A stretch of 34,955 nt of DNA from Gemmatimonadota bacterium (lineage in GTDB: Bacteria; Gemmatimonadota; Gemmatimonadetes; Longimicrobiales; Gaopeijiaceae), in NCBI GenBank assembly GCA_041390125.1, contig JAWKQN010000030.1, positions 1 to 34,955 of the forward strand, written 5' to 3'. The notes under the pieces are model-generated. The model saw nothing but the letters and a program-made list of their open reading frames with translations, was not told the DNA's origin and did not search any database. The position numbers and the translations under genes are program-made. Positions 14,555-22,594 of the stretch are shown here, piece by piece. Every line of letters starts with the position of its first letter. Position 1 is the first letter of the stretch.

Positions 14555-16972
14555 ATGTCCGACTCCGACCGCACCGACGCGCCGCGCGACTTCCTGCGCG
14601 AGATCGTGGCCCGGCACACCGCCGAGGGCGTCTACGGGGGCCGCGTGGCCACACGCTTCCCGCCCGAGCCCAACGGCTTCCTGCACCTGGGCCACGCCAC
14701 GTCCATCTGCCTGAACTTCGGCGTTGCCCGGGAGTTCGGCGGCACCTGCAACCTCCGCTTCGACGACACCAATCCGGAGACGGAGGAGATGCGGTATGTG
14801 GACGCCGCCAAGCGCGACGTGCGCTGGCTGGGTTTCGAGTGGGACGGCCTCTACTTCGCCTCCGACTACTTCGAGCAGCTCTACGCGTTCGCCGAGAAGC
14901 TCATCCGGGACGGGAAGGCCTATGTCGACTCGCTGAACGAGGAGCAGATCCGCGAATACCGGGGCTCGGTGACCCAGGCGGGGCGCCCTTCCCCGTACCG
15001 GGACCGGAGCGTGGGGGAGAACCTGGACCTCTTCCGTCGCATGAAGGCGGGCGAGTTCCCCGACGGGGCCCACGTGCTGCGCGCGAAGATCGACATGGGG
15101 CATCCCAACATGGTGATGCGGGACCCCGTGCTCTGGCGCATCCGCCACCACGCGCACTACCGGCGTGGCACGGACTGGGTCATCTACCCGCTCTACGACT
15201 TCACGCACGGGCTTTCGGACGCCATCGAGGACATCACGCATTCGTTCTGCACGCTGGAGTTCGAGAACAACCGCGAGATCTACGACTGGCTCGTGGATCA
15301 CGTCGGCTTCGAGGAGCCACGCACCCATCAGTACGAGTTCGCCCGCCGCAACTTCGACTACACCATCGTGAGCAAGCGCAAGCTGCTGCGCCTGGTGAAC
15401 GAAGGGCACGTGACCGGCTGGGACGACCCCCGCATGCCCACCATCTCGGGCCTCCGACGGCGGGGCGTGACGCCCGAGGCGCTGCGGGCCTTCTGCGACA
15501 TGATCGGCGTGGCGCGCGCGGACAACCGCGCGGACATCAGCAAGCTGGAGTTCGCCATCCGCGACGACCTGAACACCCGGGTGCCCCGCGTCATGGCGGT
15601 GACGGATCCGCTCAAGGTGGTGATCACCAACTGGCCGGAGGGCACCACCGACACCATCGAGGCGCCGCTCTACCCGCACGATGTGCCGCTCGAGGGGTCG
15701 CGGCCCCTTCCGTTCGGGCGGGAGCTCTGGATCGAGCGGGCCGACTTCGCGGAGGATCCACCCAAGGGCTTCCATCGCCTGGCGCCCGGACGCGAGGTGC
15801 GGCTCCGCTACGGCTACCTGATCACCTGTCAGGCGGTGATCAAGGACGAGGACGGTACGGTCGTCGCGCTGCACTGCACGTACGATCCCGCCACGCGTGG
15901 CGGGGACGCCCCCGACGGCCGCAGCGTGAAAGGCACGCTGCACTGGGTGAGCGCGGCGCACGCCCTCTCCTGCGAGCTCCGGCTCTACGACCGCCTGTTC
16001 ACCGTGGCGGATCCGGAGGACGTGCCGGAGGGACGCGACTTCACGGACGTCCTGAACCCCGAGTCGCTGGTGGTCCGCCTGGGATGGGTCGAACCCAGCG
16101 TGGCGGACGATCCGCCCGGTACGGCCTACCAGTTCGAGCGGCTCGGTTACTTCGTGAGTGACACGGAGGACTCGAAGCCGGGCGCGCTGGTGTTCAACCG
16201 GACGGTGACGCTGCGCGACACGTGGAAAGTGAAGATGGCGGAGAAGAGCGTCGTCTCGGACTCTCAGGTTGCGGAGTTCAAGGACGCCGAGGGGCGGCCG
16301 ATGAAGCCCACCGTTCCCGACCGCCAGGACACCGGGCAGGCCGCGAAGCCGGCCGAGCGCCCTGCACATCACCACCATCACCACCACCACCACGGTCACG
16401 GCCACGGCCCCACCGAGGCCGAGAAGGCCATCCGTGACCGACGCCGTCCCGGCCGCGAGGCCGAGCGCTTCGACCGCTACGTGGGGCTCGAGGTGCCGAT
16501 CCTGGACGCGGACGTGATCGCCCGCGAGGACGCGCTCGCGACGCTGATGGACGACGCGCTGGCCGGTCCCGCCGAGCCGAGCGCGCTGGCCAAGTGGATC
16601 GTCAACGACGTGCGGCGCGAGACCAAGGACCGGCCGCTGCGGTTGACGGGCAGGGCGTTCGCGGAGCTGGTGGCGCTGGTGGAGACGGAGGAGATCACGA
16701 CCGGCGTCGGACGCGAGGCCCTCGCGGAGCTGCTGGAGACGGGGGGGGATCCGCGCGACGTCGCGCTCCGGATCGCGGCCGCCCGGGTGGACGACCGCTC
16801 CGACCTGGCGCCGCTCGTGGAGCGCCTGCTGGCCGACCATCCCGACAAGGCGACGGCGCTCAAGGAAGGCCGCGACAGCCTGATGGGGTTCTTCGTCGGC
16901 GAGGCCAAGAAGGCGACGCAGGGCAAGGCCGACCCGCGGCTCGTGCAGGAGATCGTGCGGGAGAAGCTGTAG
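14555..16972 (+). CDS. glnS: Glutaminyl-tRNA synthetase with C-terminal YqeY domain
   Basis: This 805-residue cytoplasmic enzyme charges tRNA-Gln with glutamine. The class I catalytic core has the HIGH-type motif P-E-P-N-G-F-L-H-L-G-H-A (about 42-53) and the KMSKS-type loop T-I-V-S-K-R-K-L (about 269-276). The GlnRS anticodon-binding beta barrels follow to about residue 585. A linker with nine consecutive histidines (605-613) then G-H-G-H-G leads into a YqeY/GatB-tail-like domain (about 640-805), ending T-Q-G-K-A-D-P-R-L-V-Q-E-I-V. GlnRS with such a tail is known from Deinococcus, where the tail helps tRNA binding. Having glnS suggests that direct charging of tRNA-Gln is used. No Shine-Dalgarno is visible, and a possible -10 sits six bases upstream. 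Confidence 0.96.
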   Translation: MSDSDRTDAPRDFLREIVARHTAEGVYGGRVATRFPPEPNGFLHLGHATSICLNFGVAREFGGTCNLRFDDTNPETEEMRYVDAAKRDVRWLGFEWDGLYFASDYFEQLYAFAEKLIRDGKAYVDSLNEEQIREYRGSVTQAGRPSPYRDRSVGENLDLFRRMKAGEFPDGAHVLRAKIDMGHPNMVMRDPVLWRIRHHAHYRRGTDWVIYPLYDFTHGLSDAIEDITHSFCTLEFENNREIYDWLVDHVGFEEPRTHQYEFARRNFDYTIVSKRKLLRLVNEGHVTGWDDPRMPTISGLRRRGVTPEALRAFCDMIGVARADNRADISKLEFAIRDDLNTRVPRVMAVTDPLKVVITNWPEGTTDTIEAPLYPHDVPLEGSRPLPFGRELWIERADFAEDPPKGFHRLAPGREVRLRYGYLITCQAVIKDEDGTVVALHCTYDPATRGGDAPDGRSVKGTLHWVSAAHALSCELRLYDRLFTVADPEDVPEGRDFTDVLNPESLVVRLGWVEPSVADDPPGTAYQFERLGYFVSDTEDSKPGALVFNRTVTLRDTWKVKMAEKSVVSDSQVAEFKDAEGRPMKPTVPDRQDTGQAAKPAERPAHHHHHHHHHGHGHGPTEAEKAIRDRRRPGREAERFDRYVGLEVPILDADVIAREDALATLMDDALAGPAEPSALAKWIVNDVRRETKDRPLRLTGRAFAELVALVETEEITTGVGREALAELLETGGDPRDVALRIAAARVDDRSDLAPLVERLLADHPDKATALKEGRDSLMGFFVGEAKKATQGKADPRLVQEIVREKL

Positions 16973-16987
16973 GGAAGGTCTGCACAA

Positions 16988-17001
16988 GCGGGGCACCCCG
17001 C
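16988..17001. terminator. Weak GC hairpin between convergent genes
   Basis: GCGGGG-CA-CCCCGC forms a short 6-bp stem 15 bases after the glnS stop, followed by GTTCG. It is the best terminator candidate in the 70 bases between glnS and the convergent DUF3291 gene, but it is weak. Confidence 0.3.
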
Positions 17002-17042
17002 GTTCGAAGCGCCGCGGCCCCGGGGACCCGCCGGTCAGCCGG

Positions 17043-17588
17043 TCAGACGGCGTTCTGCTCCGCGTCCGTTCGGCGTTCCCCGTCCAGGGGCACCGGACGC
17101 AGCAGCCGCTCGCGCGGTGCGCCGTCGGGACCGAACAGGCGCTTGAACGTGAACGCCTCCGGCGTCGGTCCCTCCCGGTCCAGCCGCTCCAGTCGCGCCC
17201 GTGCTTCTTCGATCGTCGGCAGCGTGCCCGCGGGGATCCACCACAACGCCAGGTGCGCGCCGTCGAACCGCTCGAACCACCGGCGCCGGGCCCGGAACGG
17301 CTCCAGGTGTCCGGACCGGTAGGTGTACGCGAAGAGCGACTCCAGATCCTCCCACACGCTCAGGTTGAAGAGGACGCGGGAATCCGAGTAGGCCCTGACG
17401 CCGGTCGAGTCGCCTTCGGGGGTCTGCAGGCGCCACACGAACCCCGGACTGCCGTCGGCCTCCGCGTTCACGCGGCCGATCTGGACCACGAAGTCCGCCA
17501 TGGCCGGATCATCCAGGGACGCCATCATCCGGGCCACGTTCACCTGCGCCAGGTGGAACCCCTCCGGTGCGCCGCGCCCTTCGCTCAC
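17043..17588 (-). CDS. DUF3291-family protein
   Basis: This 181-residue soluble protein resembles DUF3291, a relative of the dimeric alpha+beta barrel / ABM-like fold. Typical stretches are H-L-A-Q-V-N-V-A-R-M, D-D-P-A-M-A-D-F-V, G-F-V-W-R-L-Q and V-L-F-N-L-S-V-W-E-D-L-E-S-L. A conserved block R-R-W-F-E-R-F-D-G-A-H-L-A-L-W-W-I-P-A-G follows. The start is a GTG at 17588 with GGAGGATC upstream; it overlaps the TGA of the 156-residue gene by four bases. It is the last gene of a minus-strand run that starts with the GGT-like gene. Function is unknown; some relatives of the fold act as monooxygenases, but that is only a structural analogy. Confidence 0.85.
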   Translation of the reverse strand: MSEGRGAPEGFHLAQVNVARMMASLDDPAMADFVVQIGRVNAEADGSPGFVWRLQTPEGDSTGVRAYSDSRVLFNLSVWEDLESLFAYTYRSGHLEPFRARRRWFERFDGAHLALWWIPAGTLPTIEEARARLERLDREGPTPEAFTFKRLFGPDGAPRERLLRPVPLDGERRTDAEQNAV

Positions 17589-18055
17589 TGCGGATCCTCC
17601 GGTCCACGGAACTCGTTCGGCTCGCCTGCCTCCAATACGCGCTCTGCTCCGCTACGTGGCAGCGTCCGGCGTGCCGAGTGCTCCGCGAGCGCCAGCGCGA
17701 GCTCGGCCGCGAACTCCTCGGCACGCAGGCGGTCGCGCCGACGGACGGGCAGGATCAGCTCGCCCGGGTGATCCAACGCCAGCCCCCCCTCTCCCGCGAA
17801 CGCTTCGAAGGCACCCAGGTCCGCGGCCACCAACACCAGCCGCGGGCGCACCCACCACGTCAGCCGGCCCGGTGGCACGTGCGCGCCGGCCACGCGCTCG
17901 AGCGGGACGCGCACGGCGCGGACTGCTTCGACCTCCCGATCCGTGCGGATGGTCCCGCCGATGTGGTCGGTCTTCCGGGCCCGGCGCCACTCGATCGTGA
18001 CGTGCCCGTCCGCCAGGCGCAGGAGGCCGTGCACCGTCTCCTGCGTGCTGATCAC
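17585..18055 (-). CDS. Protein of unknown function, 156 residues
   Basis: The protein looks beta-rich in its first 110 residues (H-G-L-L-R-L-A-D-G-H-V-T-I-E-W, A-V-R-V-P-L-E-R-V-A-G) and ends in an amphipathic helix rich in Ala, Glu and Leu. There is no signal peptide or membrane helix. The strand pattern loosely resembles bacterial PH-like domains, but I cannot assign a family. The GTG at 18055 is the only standard start; the frame stays open upstream into the deoxyhypusine-synthase-family gene without an ATG, GTG or TTG. AAGGCGAG lies just before the GTG as a possible ribosome-binding site. It is 123 bases downstream of that gene and overlaps the DUF3291 gene by four bases. Confidence 0.65.
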   Translation of the reverse strand: MISTQETVHGLLRLADGHVTIEWRRARKTDHIGGTIRTDREVEAVRAVRVPLERVAGAHVPPGRLTWWVRPRLVLVAADLGAFEAFAGEGGLALDHPGELILPVRRRDRLRAEEFAAELALALAEHSARRTLPRSGAERVLEAGEPNEFRGPEDPQ

Positions 18056-18178
18056 GGTGCTCGCCTTGATCTCGTCGCTACCGCGACGCAGCAGGAACGG
18101 AAGCGAAGCGTGGTGGGACAGGACCTGCCCTCCGTGGTACGGACCGGTTGCCGGACCCCGCGCGGGTGCCCGACCGGC

Positions 18179-19156
18179 TCAGTCGTTCAGCAGATACCCG
18201 AAGATCAGGGGAGCCACGATGGATGCGTCCGACTTCACCAGGAACTTGGGCGTGTCGGGCGCGAGCTTCCCCCACGTGATCTTCTCGTTGGGGACCGCAC
18301 CGGAATAGCCGCCGTACGAGACCTCGGCATCGGTGATCTGACAGAAATAGCCCCAGAACGGGACGTCCCGCTCCAGATCCTGGATGATGCACGGCACCGC
18401 GCAGATGGCGAAGTCGCCGGCGATGCCGCCCCCGATCTGGAAGAACCCCACCGAGGGGGTCCCCTCCGCGGCGCCGTGGTTCTTCAGGTACCACTCCACC
18501 AGGTGGTGGAACTGCTCGGTGCCGCTCTTCACACAGGAATGATCCGGCAGCGTGCCGTCGATCACCCGGGCTGCGAAGATGTTGCCCGTGGTCGAATCCT
18601 CCCAGCCGGGCGCGTAGACGGGGATGTTCTTCTCCATCGCCGCCACCAACCAGGAATCCGCGCGGTCCACCTGGAAGTGCTCATCCAGATTCCCCGTGCG
18701 CAGCACCTCCATCAGGAACTGGGCGGGCGAACGGCGGATGCCGTTCGTCGCGGCGTGGGTCCACTGGTCCAGCAGCTCCTTCTCCAGGTGCCGCACGACA
18801 TCCTCGGGGATGCACGTGTCGGTCACGCGGTTCATGCCGCGCTCGTAGAGGGCCTGCTCGTCCGCCGCCGAGAGGGCCCGCCAGTCGTGGATGATCTCGT
18901 AGGTGTTCTGCCCCACGAGGTTGAAGACGTCCTCCTCGAGGTTGGCGCCCGTGCAGGAGATCGCGTGCACCATATCCGCGCGGATCATGCGCGCCAGGAT
19001 CACGCCCAGCTCACCGGTCGACATCGCGCCGGCCAACGACACCAGCATCTTGCCGCCGTCCGCGATGTGCCGCTCGTAGGCCTGCGCCGCCCAGAGGGCC
19101 TCGCGGGCGTTGAAGTGCCGGTAGTGCTTCTCCATGAACTCGCGGACACTGCTCAT
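18179..19156 (-). CDS. Deoxyhypusine-synthase-family enzyme
   Basis: This 325-residue cytoplasmic NAD-dependent enzyme belongs to the deoxyhypusine synthase / homospermidine synthase-like family, which transfers aminobutyl groups from spermidine. Family motifs are S-L-A-G-A-M-S-T-G-E-L-G (NAD site, about 40-51), S-C-T-G-A-N-L-E-E-D (67-76), I-G-G-G-I-A-G-D-F (241-249) and the active-site loop E-K-I-T-W-G-K-L. The latter keeps the imine-forming lysine (Lys297, human Lys329), Trp295 and Glu291. Human His288 and Asp316 are not kept: G-D-F replaces K-H-H, and Tyr284 stands where Asp316 would be. Bacteria have no eIF5A, so the acceptor is probably a free amine or another molecule. The ATG overlaps the deacylase TGA (ATGA), and AGGAGGGAG lies upstream. 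Confidence 0.9.
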   Translation of the reverse strand: MSSVREFMEKHYRHFNAREALWAAQAYERHIADGGKMLVSLAGAMSTGELGVILARMIRADMVHAISCTGANLEEDVFNLVGQNTYEIIHDWRALSAADEQALYERGMNRVTDTCIPEDVVRHLEKELLDQWTHAATNGIRRSPAQFLMEVLRTGNLDEHFQVDRADSWLVAAMEKNIPVYAPGWEDSTTGNIFAARVIDGTLPDHSCVKSGTEQFHHLVEWYLKNHGAAEGTPSVGFFQIGGGIAGDFAICAVPCIIQDLERDVPFWGYFCQITDAEVSYGGYSGAVPNEKITWGKLAPDTPKFLVKSDASIVAPLIFGYLLND

Positions 19157-20754
19157 CGCGGGCCGTCTCCCTCCTGCTCTGCGCCGGGGCGCGGGTGGAT
19201 GAGGACCTCCCCGTGGAGGCCTCCGGTGAAGCGGCCGTCCTGGATCGCAGGACGACCATTGACGAAGACATGCACCATGCCTTCCGCGAGCTGGTGCGGC
19301 TGGGTGTAGGTGGCCGCATCGCGGACCGCGGACAGGTCGAAGACCACCACGTCCGCCATCAGGCCCGGCTCGATCCGGCCCCGGTCCGGGATGCCGAACA
19401 CCTGGGCCGGCAGGCCGGTCATGCTGTGGATGGCCTGGGGCAGATCGACCACGCCCTCCTCGACCACATAGCGGCGGATCTTGCGCGGGAAGGCACCGTA
19501 GGAGCGCGGGTGCGGCACGCCTTCGTTCATGGGCACCAGGTCGCCGTCCGACGACGTCATGGTCCACGGCTGGACCATGAAGGCGCGCACGTCGTCCTCG
19601 CTCATGTTGAAGGAGACGATCGAAGCCGAGCCCCCCTCGATCAGGTCCAGCGCCACGTCCAGCGCCGGCCGTCCGCGTTCGGTGGCCAGGTCGGAGAGCT
19701 TGCGGCCTTCGATGGCCGGATCCGGCGTGTAGCGGCGGAACTGGATCCGGTCCGCGCCACCGCGGCGGGCCAGGTTCTCCTCCATCTCGGCGCGGATCCG
19801 GGCGCGGGTCGCGCGGTCCGCCAACCTTTCCCGGAGGGCGTCGCGGCCGCCGGCCTGGGCCCACCGGGGCAGCAACGCCGCGTCCAGGCCCGTGGCGGAG
19901 GCCTCGTACGGGTACTGGTCCGCCCAGACCTGGAGGCCCTCGTCCTCACGCGCGGCCCGGATGTGCTCGATGATCTCCGTCGACGTGCCCCAGACCGGCG
20001 GCCCCAACGCCTTGATGTGCGTCACCACGGCCGGGATGCCCGCCTGGCGCGCCACGTCGATCACCTCGTCCACGGCCGCCACGACCCCGACCGTGTAGCT
20101 GGACTCGTCACGGATGTGGCTCTCGTACGCACCGCCGTACTCCGCCACCACCCTGGCCAGCGCGATGATCTCGTCGGGCTTGGAGAACGAGCCGGGCGCG
20201 TAGAACGTCCCGCTGGAGAGGCCCCACGCGCCGTTCTCCATCGCGACGCGCACCAGCTCCTCCATCCGGGCGAGCTCCTCGGGGCTGGGCGCGCGGTCTT
20301 CGCTGCCCAGCACCTCGCCGCGCACGCTCCCGTGGGAGATGAACTGCGCGGCATTGACGCCGAGTCCGTGCTCCAGGAGCGCCGCCTGCTGCTCGACGAG
20401 GTCGACCGGGCCGCCGCCGTCCGGGTTCACGAAGACCGTGGTGAGCCCCTGTGCCAGCAGCGGCTGGGCGTGGCTGAGCCCGGAGCTGGCCAGGCCGGGC
20501 CCCGAGTGGGAGTGGACGTCGATGAAGCCGGGCGCCACGACGAGACCCGTCGCGTCGATGCGGGTGGTGGCGGCCGCGTCGGCGAGATCCCCCACCGCGG
20601 CGATCCGTCCCTCCTTCAAGGCCACGTCGGCTTCGCGCGCGGGCGCCCCGGTGCCGTCGACCAGCGAGCCTCCCTGGATCACCACGTCGTACGTCTCGCC
20701 GGCATCGCCGCAGGCGGCCAACAGCACCGCCGCAGCCAACCACGATCGCTTCAC
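19153..20754 (-). CDS. D-aminoacylase-like amidohydrolase, lipoprotein
   Basis: This 533-residue enzyme of the amidohydrolase superfamily is most like N-acyl-D-amino-acid deacylases. The N-terminus is a lipoprotein signal (L-L-A-A-C, Cys15). The zinc motif F-I-D-V-H-S-H has His81 and His83. Later motifs are E-S-H-I-R-D-E, V-T-H-I-K-A-L-G and S-S-D-G-D-L-V-P with the catalytic Asp. The Cys that is a zinc ligand in known D-aminoacylases (N-C-G) is here Asp112 (N-P-D-G). The C-terminal beta domain is complete (P-G-L-M-A-D-V-V-V-F-D). The start is a GTG at 20754 with an excellent AAGGAGGT nearby. It overlaps the GGT-like stop (GTGA) and the next gene (ATGA), so it is tightly coupled on both sides. 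The substrate is unknown. Confidence 0.93.
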   Translation of the reverse strand: MKRSWLAAAVLLAACGDAGETYDVVIQGGSLVDGTGAPAREADVALKEGRIAAVGDLADAAATTRIDATGLVVAPGFIDVHSHSGPGLASSGLSHAQPLLAQGLTTVFVNPDGGGPVDLVEQQAALLEHGLGVNAAQFISHGSVRGEVLGSEDRAPSPEELARMEELVRVAMENGAWGLSSGTFYAPGSFSKPDEIIALARVVAEYGGAYESHIRDESSYTVGVVAAVDEVIDVARQAGIPAVVTHIKALGPPVWGTSTEIIEHIRAAREDEGLQVWADQYPYEASATGLDAALLPRWAQAGGRDALRERLADRATRARIRAEMEENLARRGGADRIQFRRYTPDPAIEGRKLSDLATERGRPALDVALDLIEGGSASIVSFNMSEDDVRAFMVQPWTMTSSDGDLVPMNEGVPHPRSYGAFPRKIRRYVVEEGVVDLPQAIHSMTGLPAQVFGIPDRGRIEPGLMADVVVFDLSAVRDAATYTQPHQLAEGMVHVFVNGRPAIQDGRFTGGLHGEVLIHPRPGAEQEGDGPR

Positions 20755-22478
20755 GGTCGACCTCCTTCGTTCATCACGCCCGCCGCCGCGCCGCCCCAGC
20801 GCGGATCGGCCACACCCCACAAAGTGCCGTCCGGCTCGATGCCGACGGCGTGCACCCGGGAGAACGAGGTTGCGCTCGGGTTGCGCTCCGCGTCGATCTC
20901 CAGGGCCTGCAGCAGGGCGAGCGCGGAGGACGCCTCCCAGGATGCGACGGGGCTCGTCTCCAGCTCCCAGGGGCCAGGTCCGGAGCGGCTCATGTTGGGG
21001 AAGAAGCGGGCACCCGCCACCGCGTCCGGCAGGGACTGCCCGCGATCGATGAGCCGACTGGCGACCTCGGTGACTCCGGCGATGATGCGCAGGCCACCGG
21101 CCGCCCCGAGCGCCCAGCGCGGCCGCTCGTCCTGCAGGATCAGGAAGGGCGAGATCGCCGACCCCGCGCGCTGCCCGCGCGCGATGGGGCCGAGATAGCC
21201 GCCCAGTGTGGCCGCATAGAGGAACCCGAGCCCGGGTGCGGCCACCTTCGCACCCATCGCGGGCCCGAGCGACTGGGTGAGCGCGATGACGCGACCGTCG
21301 GCGTCGGCCGCGGTCAGATGGGTGGTGTGCCGATGCTCCGACCAGAAGTCGGGGATCCCCGCCGGAAGCGCGAGGCCCAGCCCGCCCGCGGTGACGGCGG
21401 CCGACGTGGGCAGGCGGATCTCGCGCGCGCGCCGCGCCGCCCACTCCTTGGAGGTGAGCACGTCCGCCCGCTCCTCTTCGAGCTGCACACCGCCGTAGTA
21501 GTCCTCGAAGCCCAGCACGAGCGCCTGGCCCACCACGGCCATCCAGGCCTCCTCGTCGAGCGCGGGCACGTCGAGGTTCTCCAGGATGTGCAGGATCTCG
21601 ATCACCGTGCCCCCGCCCGCGGGGACATCGGAGCCGGCGAGGCCGTACCCGCGATAGGAGCCGCGCAGCACGCGGGAGTCGACCGCCCGGTACTGGGCCA
21701 GGTCGGCCAGTGTGACGAACCCGCCGTGCGCCTCCATGTCGTCGACGATCTGCTCGGCGATGGCGCCCTCGTAGAACACGCTGCGACCTTCGGCGGCGAT
21801 GCGCTCCAACGTGCGGGCCAGATCCTCCTGGACGAGCCGGTCGCCGGGGCCGTACGGCGTGCCGTCCTCCTTGAAGAAGTAGGCCAGGGCGCCTTCGGAT
21901 TCCGCGAGCCGCTCGGCGGTGGAGCGGATGTGACCGCCCACCTCCTCGTCCAGCACGAAGCCCCGGCGCGCGTATTCGATGGCCGGCGCCATCACCTGCG
22001 CGAGCGGGAGCGCGCCCCAGCTCTCGTGCACCTCCAGCGCGCCGGCCACCATGCCGGGGATGCCGATGGTGGCGTAGCCGTAGGAGGCCTCGGGCGCGTT
22101 GTCCGAGTCGTACGCCAGGGGCGCCTGCGTGGTGGCGTCGATGGCGCGCAGGGTGCCGTCCACGTCGTGCGCGAGCACCTGCATGCGGCCACCCAGCGAG
22201 GACATGCTGGGCTCCACCACCGCCAGCGCGAACGATGCGGCCACGGCCGCGTCGGCGGCGTTGCCACCGGCCTCGAACATCCGCACCCCGGCCGCGGTGG
22301 CCAGGGGAGAGGCGGTCGACAGCATGCCCCGGTCCGCCCGGGCGACCTTCTCCGTGGACGGGAGTGCGGTCCGCGGCGCGGGCGCTCCCCGCTCGCAGCC
22401 GGCGACGAGCACCGACAGGAACAGGAGCGCGGAGACGGCGGGGCGGGGCCTCGGGCCCCCGATGGGTGTGGCGGACAT
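20751..22478 (-). CDS. Gamma-glutamyltransferase-like Ntn hydrolase, lipoprotein
   Basis: This 575-residue proenzyme has a lipoprotein signal (L-V-A-G-C, Cys28) and the full GGT layout. The self-cleaving nucleophile is Thr385 in H-T-T-H-L-T-A-A-D-A-D-G, and the G-G pair of the oxyanion hole appears in G-A-A-G-G-L-R-I. A typical G-G-N-A-A-D-A-A-V-A-A block lies at 71-81. The Arg that holds the gamma-glutamyl carboxylate in true GGTs (R-E-x-A-P, E. coli Arg114) is replaced: the site reads I-D-A-T-T-Q-A-P, with Thr116. The N-N-E-M-D-D-F-type segment is also changed (L-Y-A-A-T-L-G-G-Y). The enzyme probably cleaves amide bonds in the periplasm, but not necessarily gamma-glutamyl ones. The ATG at 22478 has no clear ribosome-binding site. 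First gene of the operon. Confidence 0.92.
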   Translation of the reverse strand: MSATPIGGPRPRPAVSALLFLSVLVAGCERGAPAPRTALPSTEKVARADRGMLSTASPLATAAGVRMFEAGGNAADAAVAASFALAVVEPSMSSLGGRMQVLAHDVDGTLRAIDATTQAPLAYDSDNAPEASYGYATIGIPGMVAGALEVHESWGALPLAQVMAPAIEYARRGFVLDEEVGGHIRSTAERLAESEGALAYFFKEDGTPYGPGDRLVQEDLARTLERIAAEGRSVFYEGAIAEQIVDDMEAHGGFVTLADLAQYRAVDSRVLRGSYRGYGLAGSDVPAGGGTVIEILHILENLDVPALDEEAWMAVVGQALVLGFEDYYGGVQLEEERADVLTSKEWAARRAREIRLPTSAAVTAGGLGLALPAGIPDFWSEHRHTTHLTAADADGRVIALTQSLGPAMGAKVAAPGLGFLYAATLGGYLGPIARGQRAGSAISPFLILQDERPRWALGAAGGLRIIAGVTEVASRLIDRGQSLPDAVAGARFFPNMSRSGPGPWELETSPVASWEASSALALLQALEIDAERNPSATSFSRVHAVGIEPDGTLWGVADPRWGGAAAGVMNEGGRP

Positions 22479-22559
22479 TCGCGAAGGACGAGGCGAGGGC
22501 TGGAAACGTCGCTCAAGTGTGGCGGAACGCCCTGGCCGGGGCAACCAAGCCGCGCTCGG

Positions 22560-22588
22560 TTGTGGGGGCTTCCTCCCTTGTCGATCTT
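22560..22588 (+). promoter_or_regulatory. Possible leaderless promoter of the ABC-class ATPase gene
   Basis: TTGTGG (22560-22565) and GATCTT (22583-22588) are separated by exactly 17 bases. The -10-like element ends six bases before the ATG at 22595, and no Shine-Dalgarno is present (only a run of C). The matches to consensus are partial. Confidence 0.35.
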
Positions 22589-22594
22589 CCCCCC

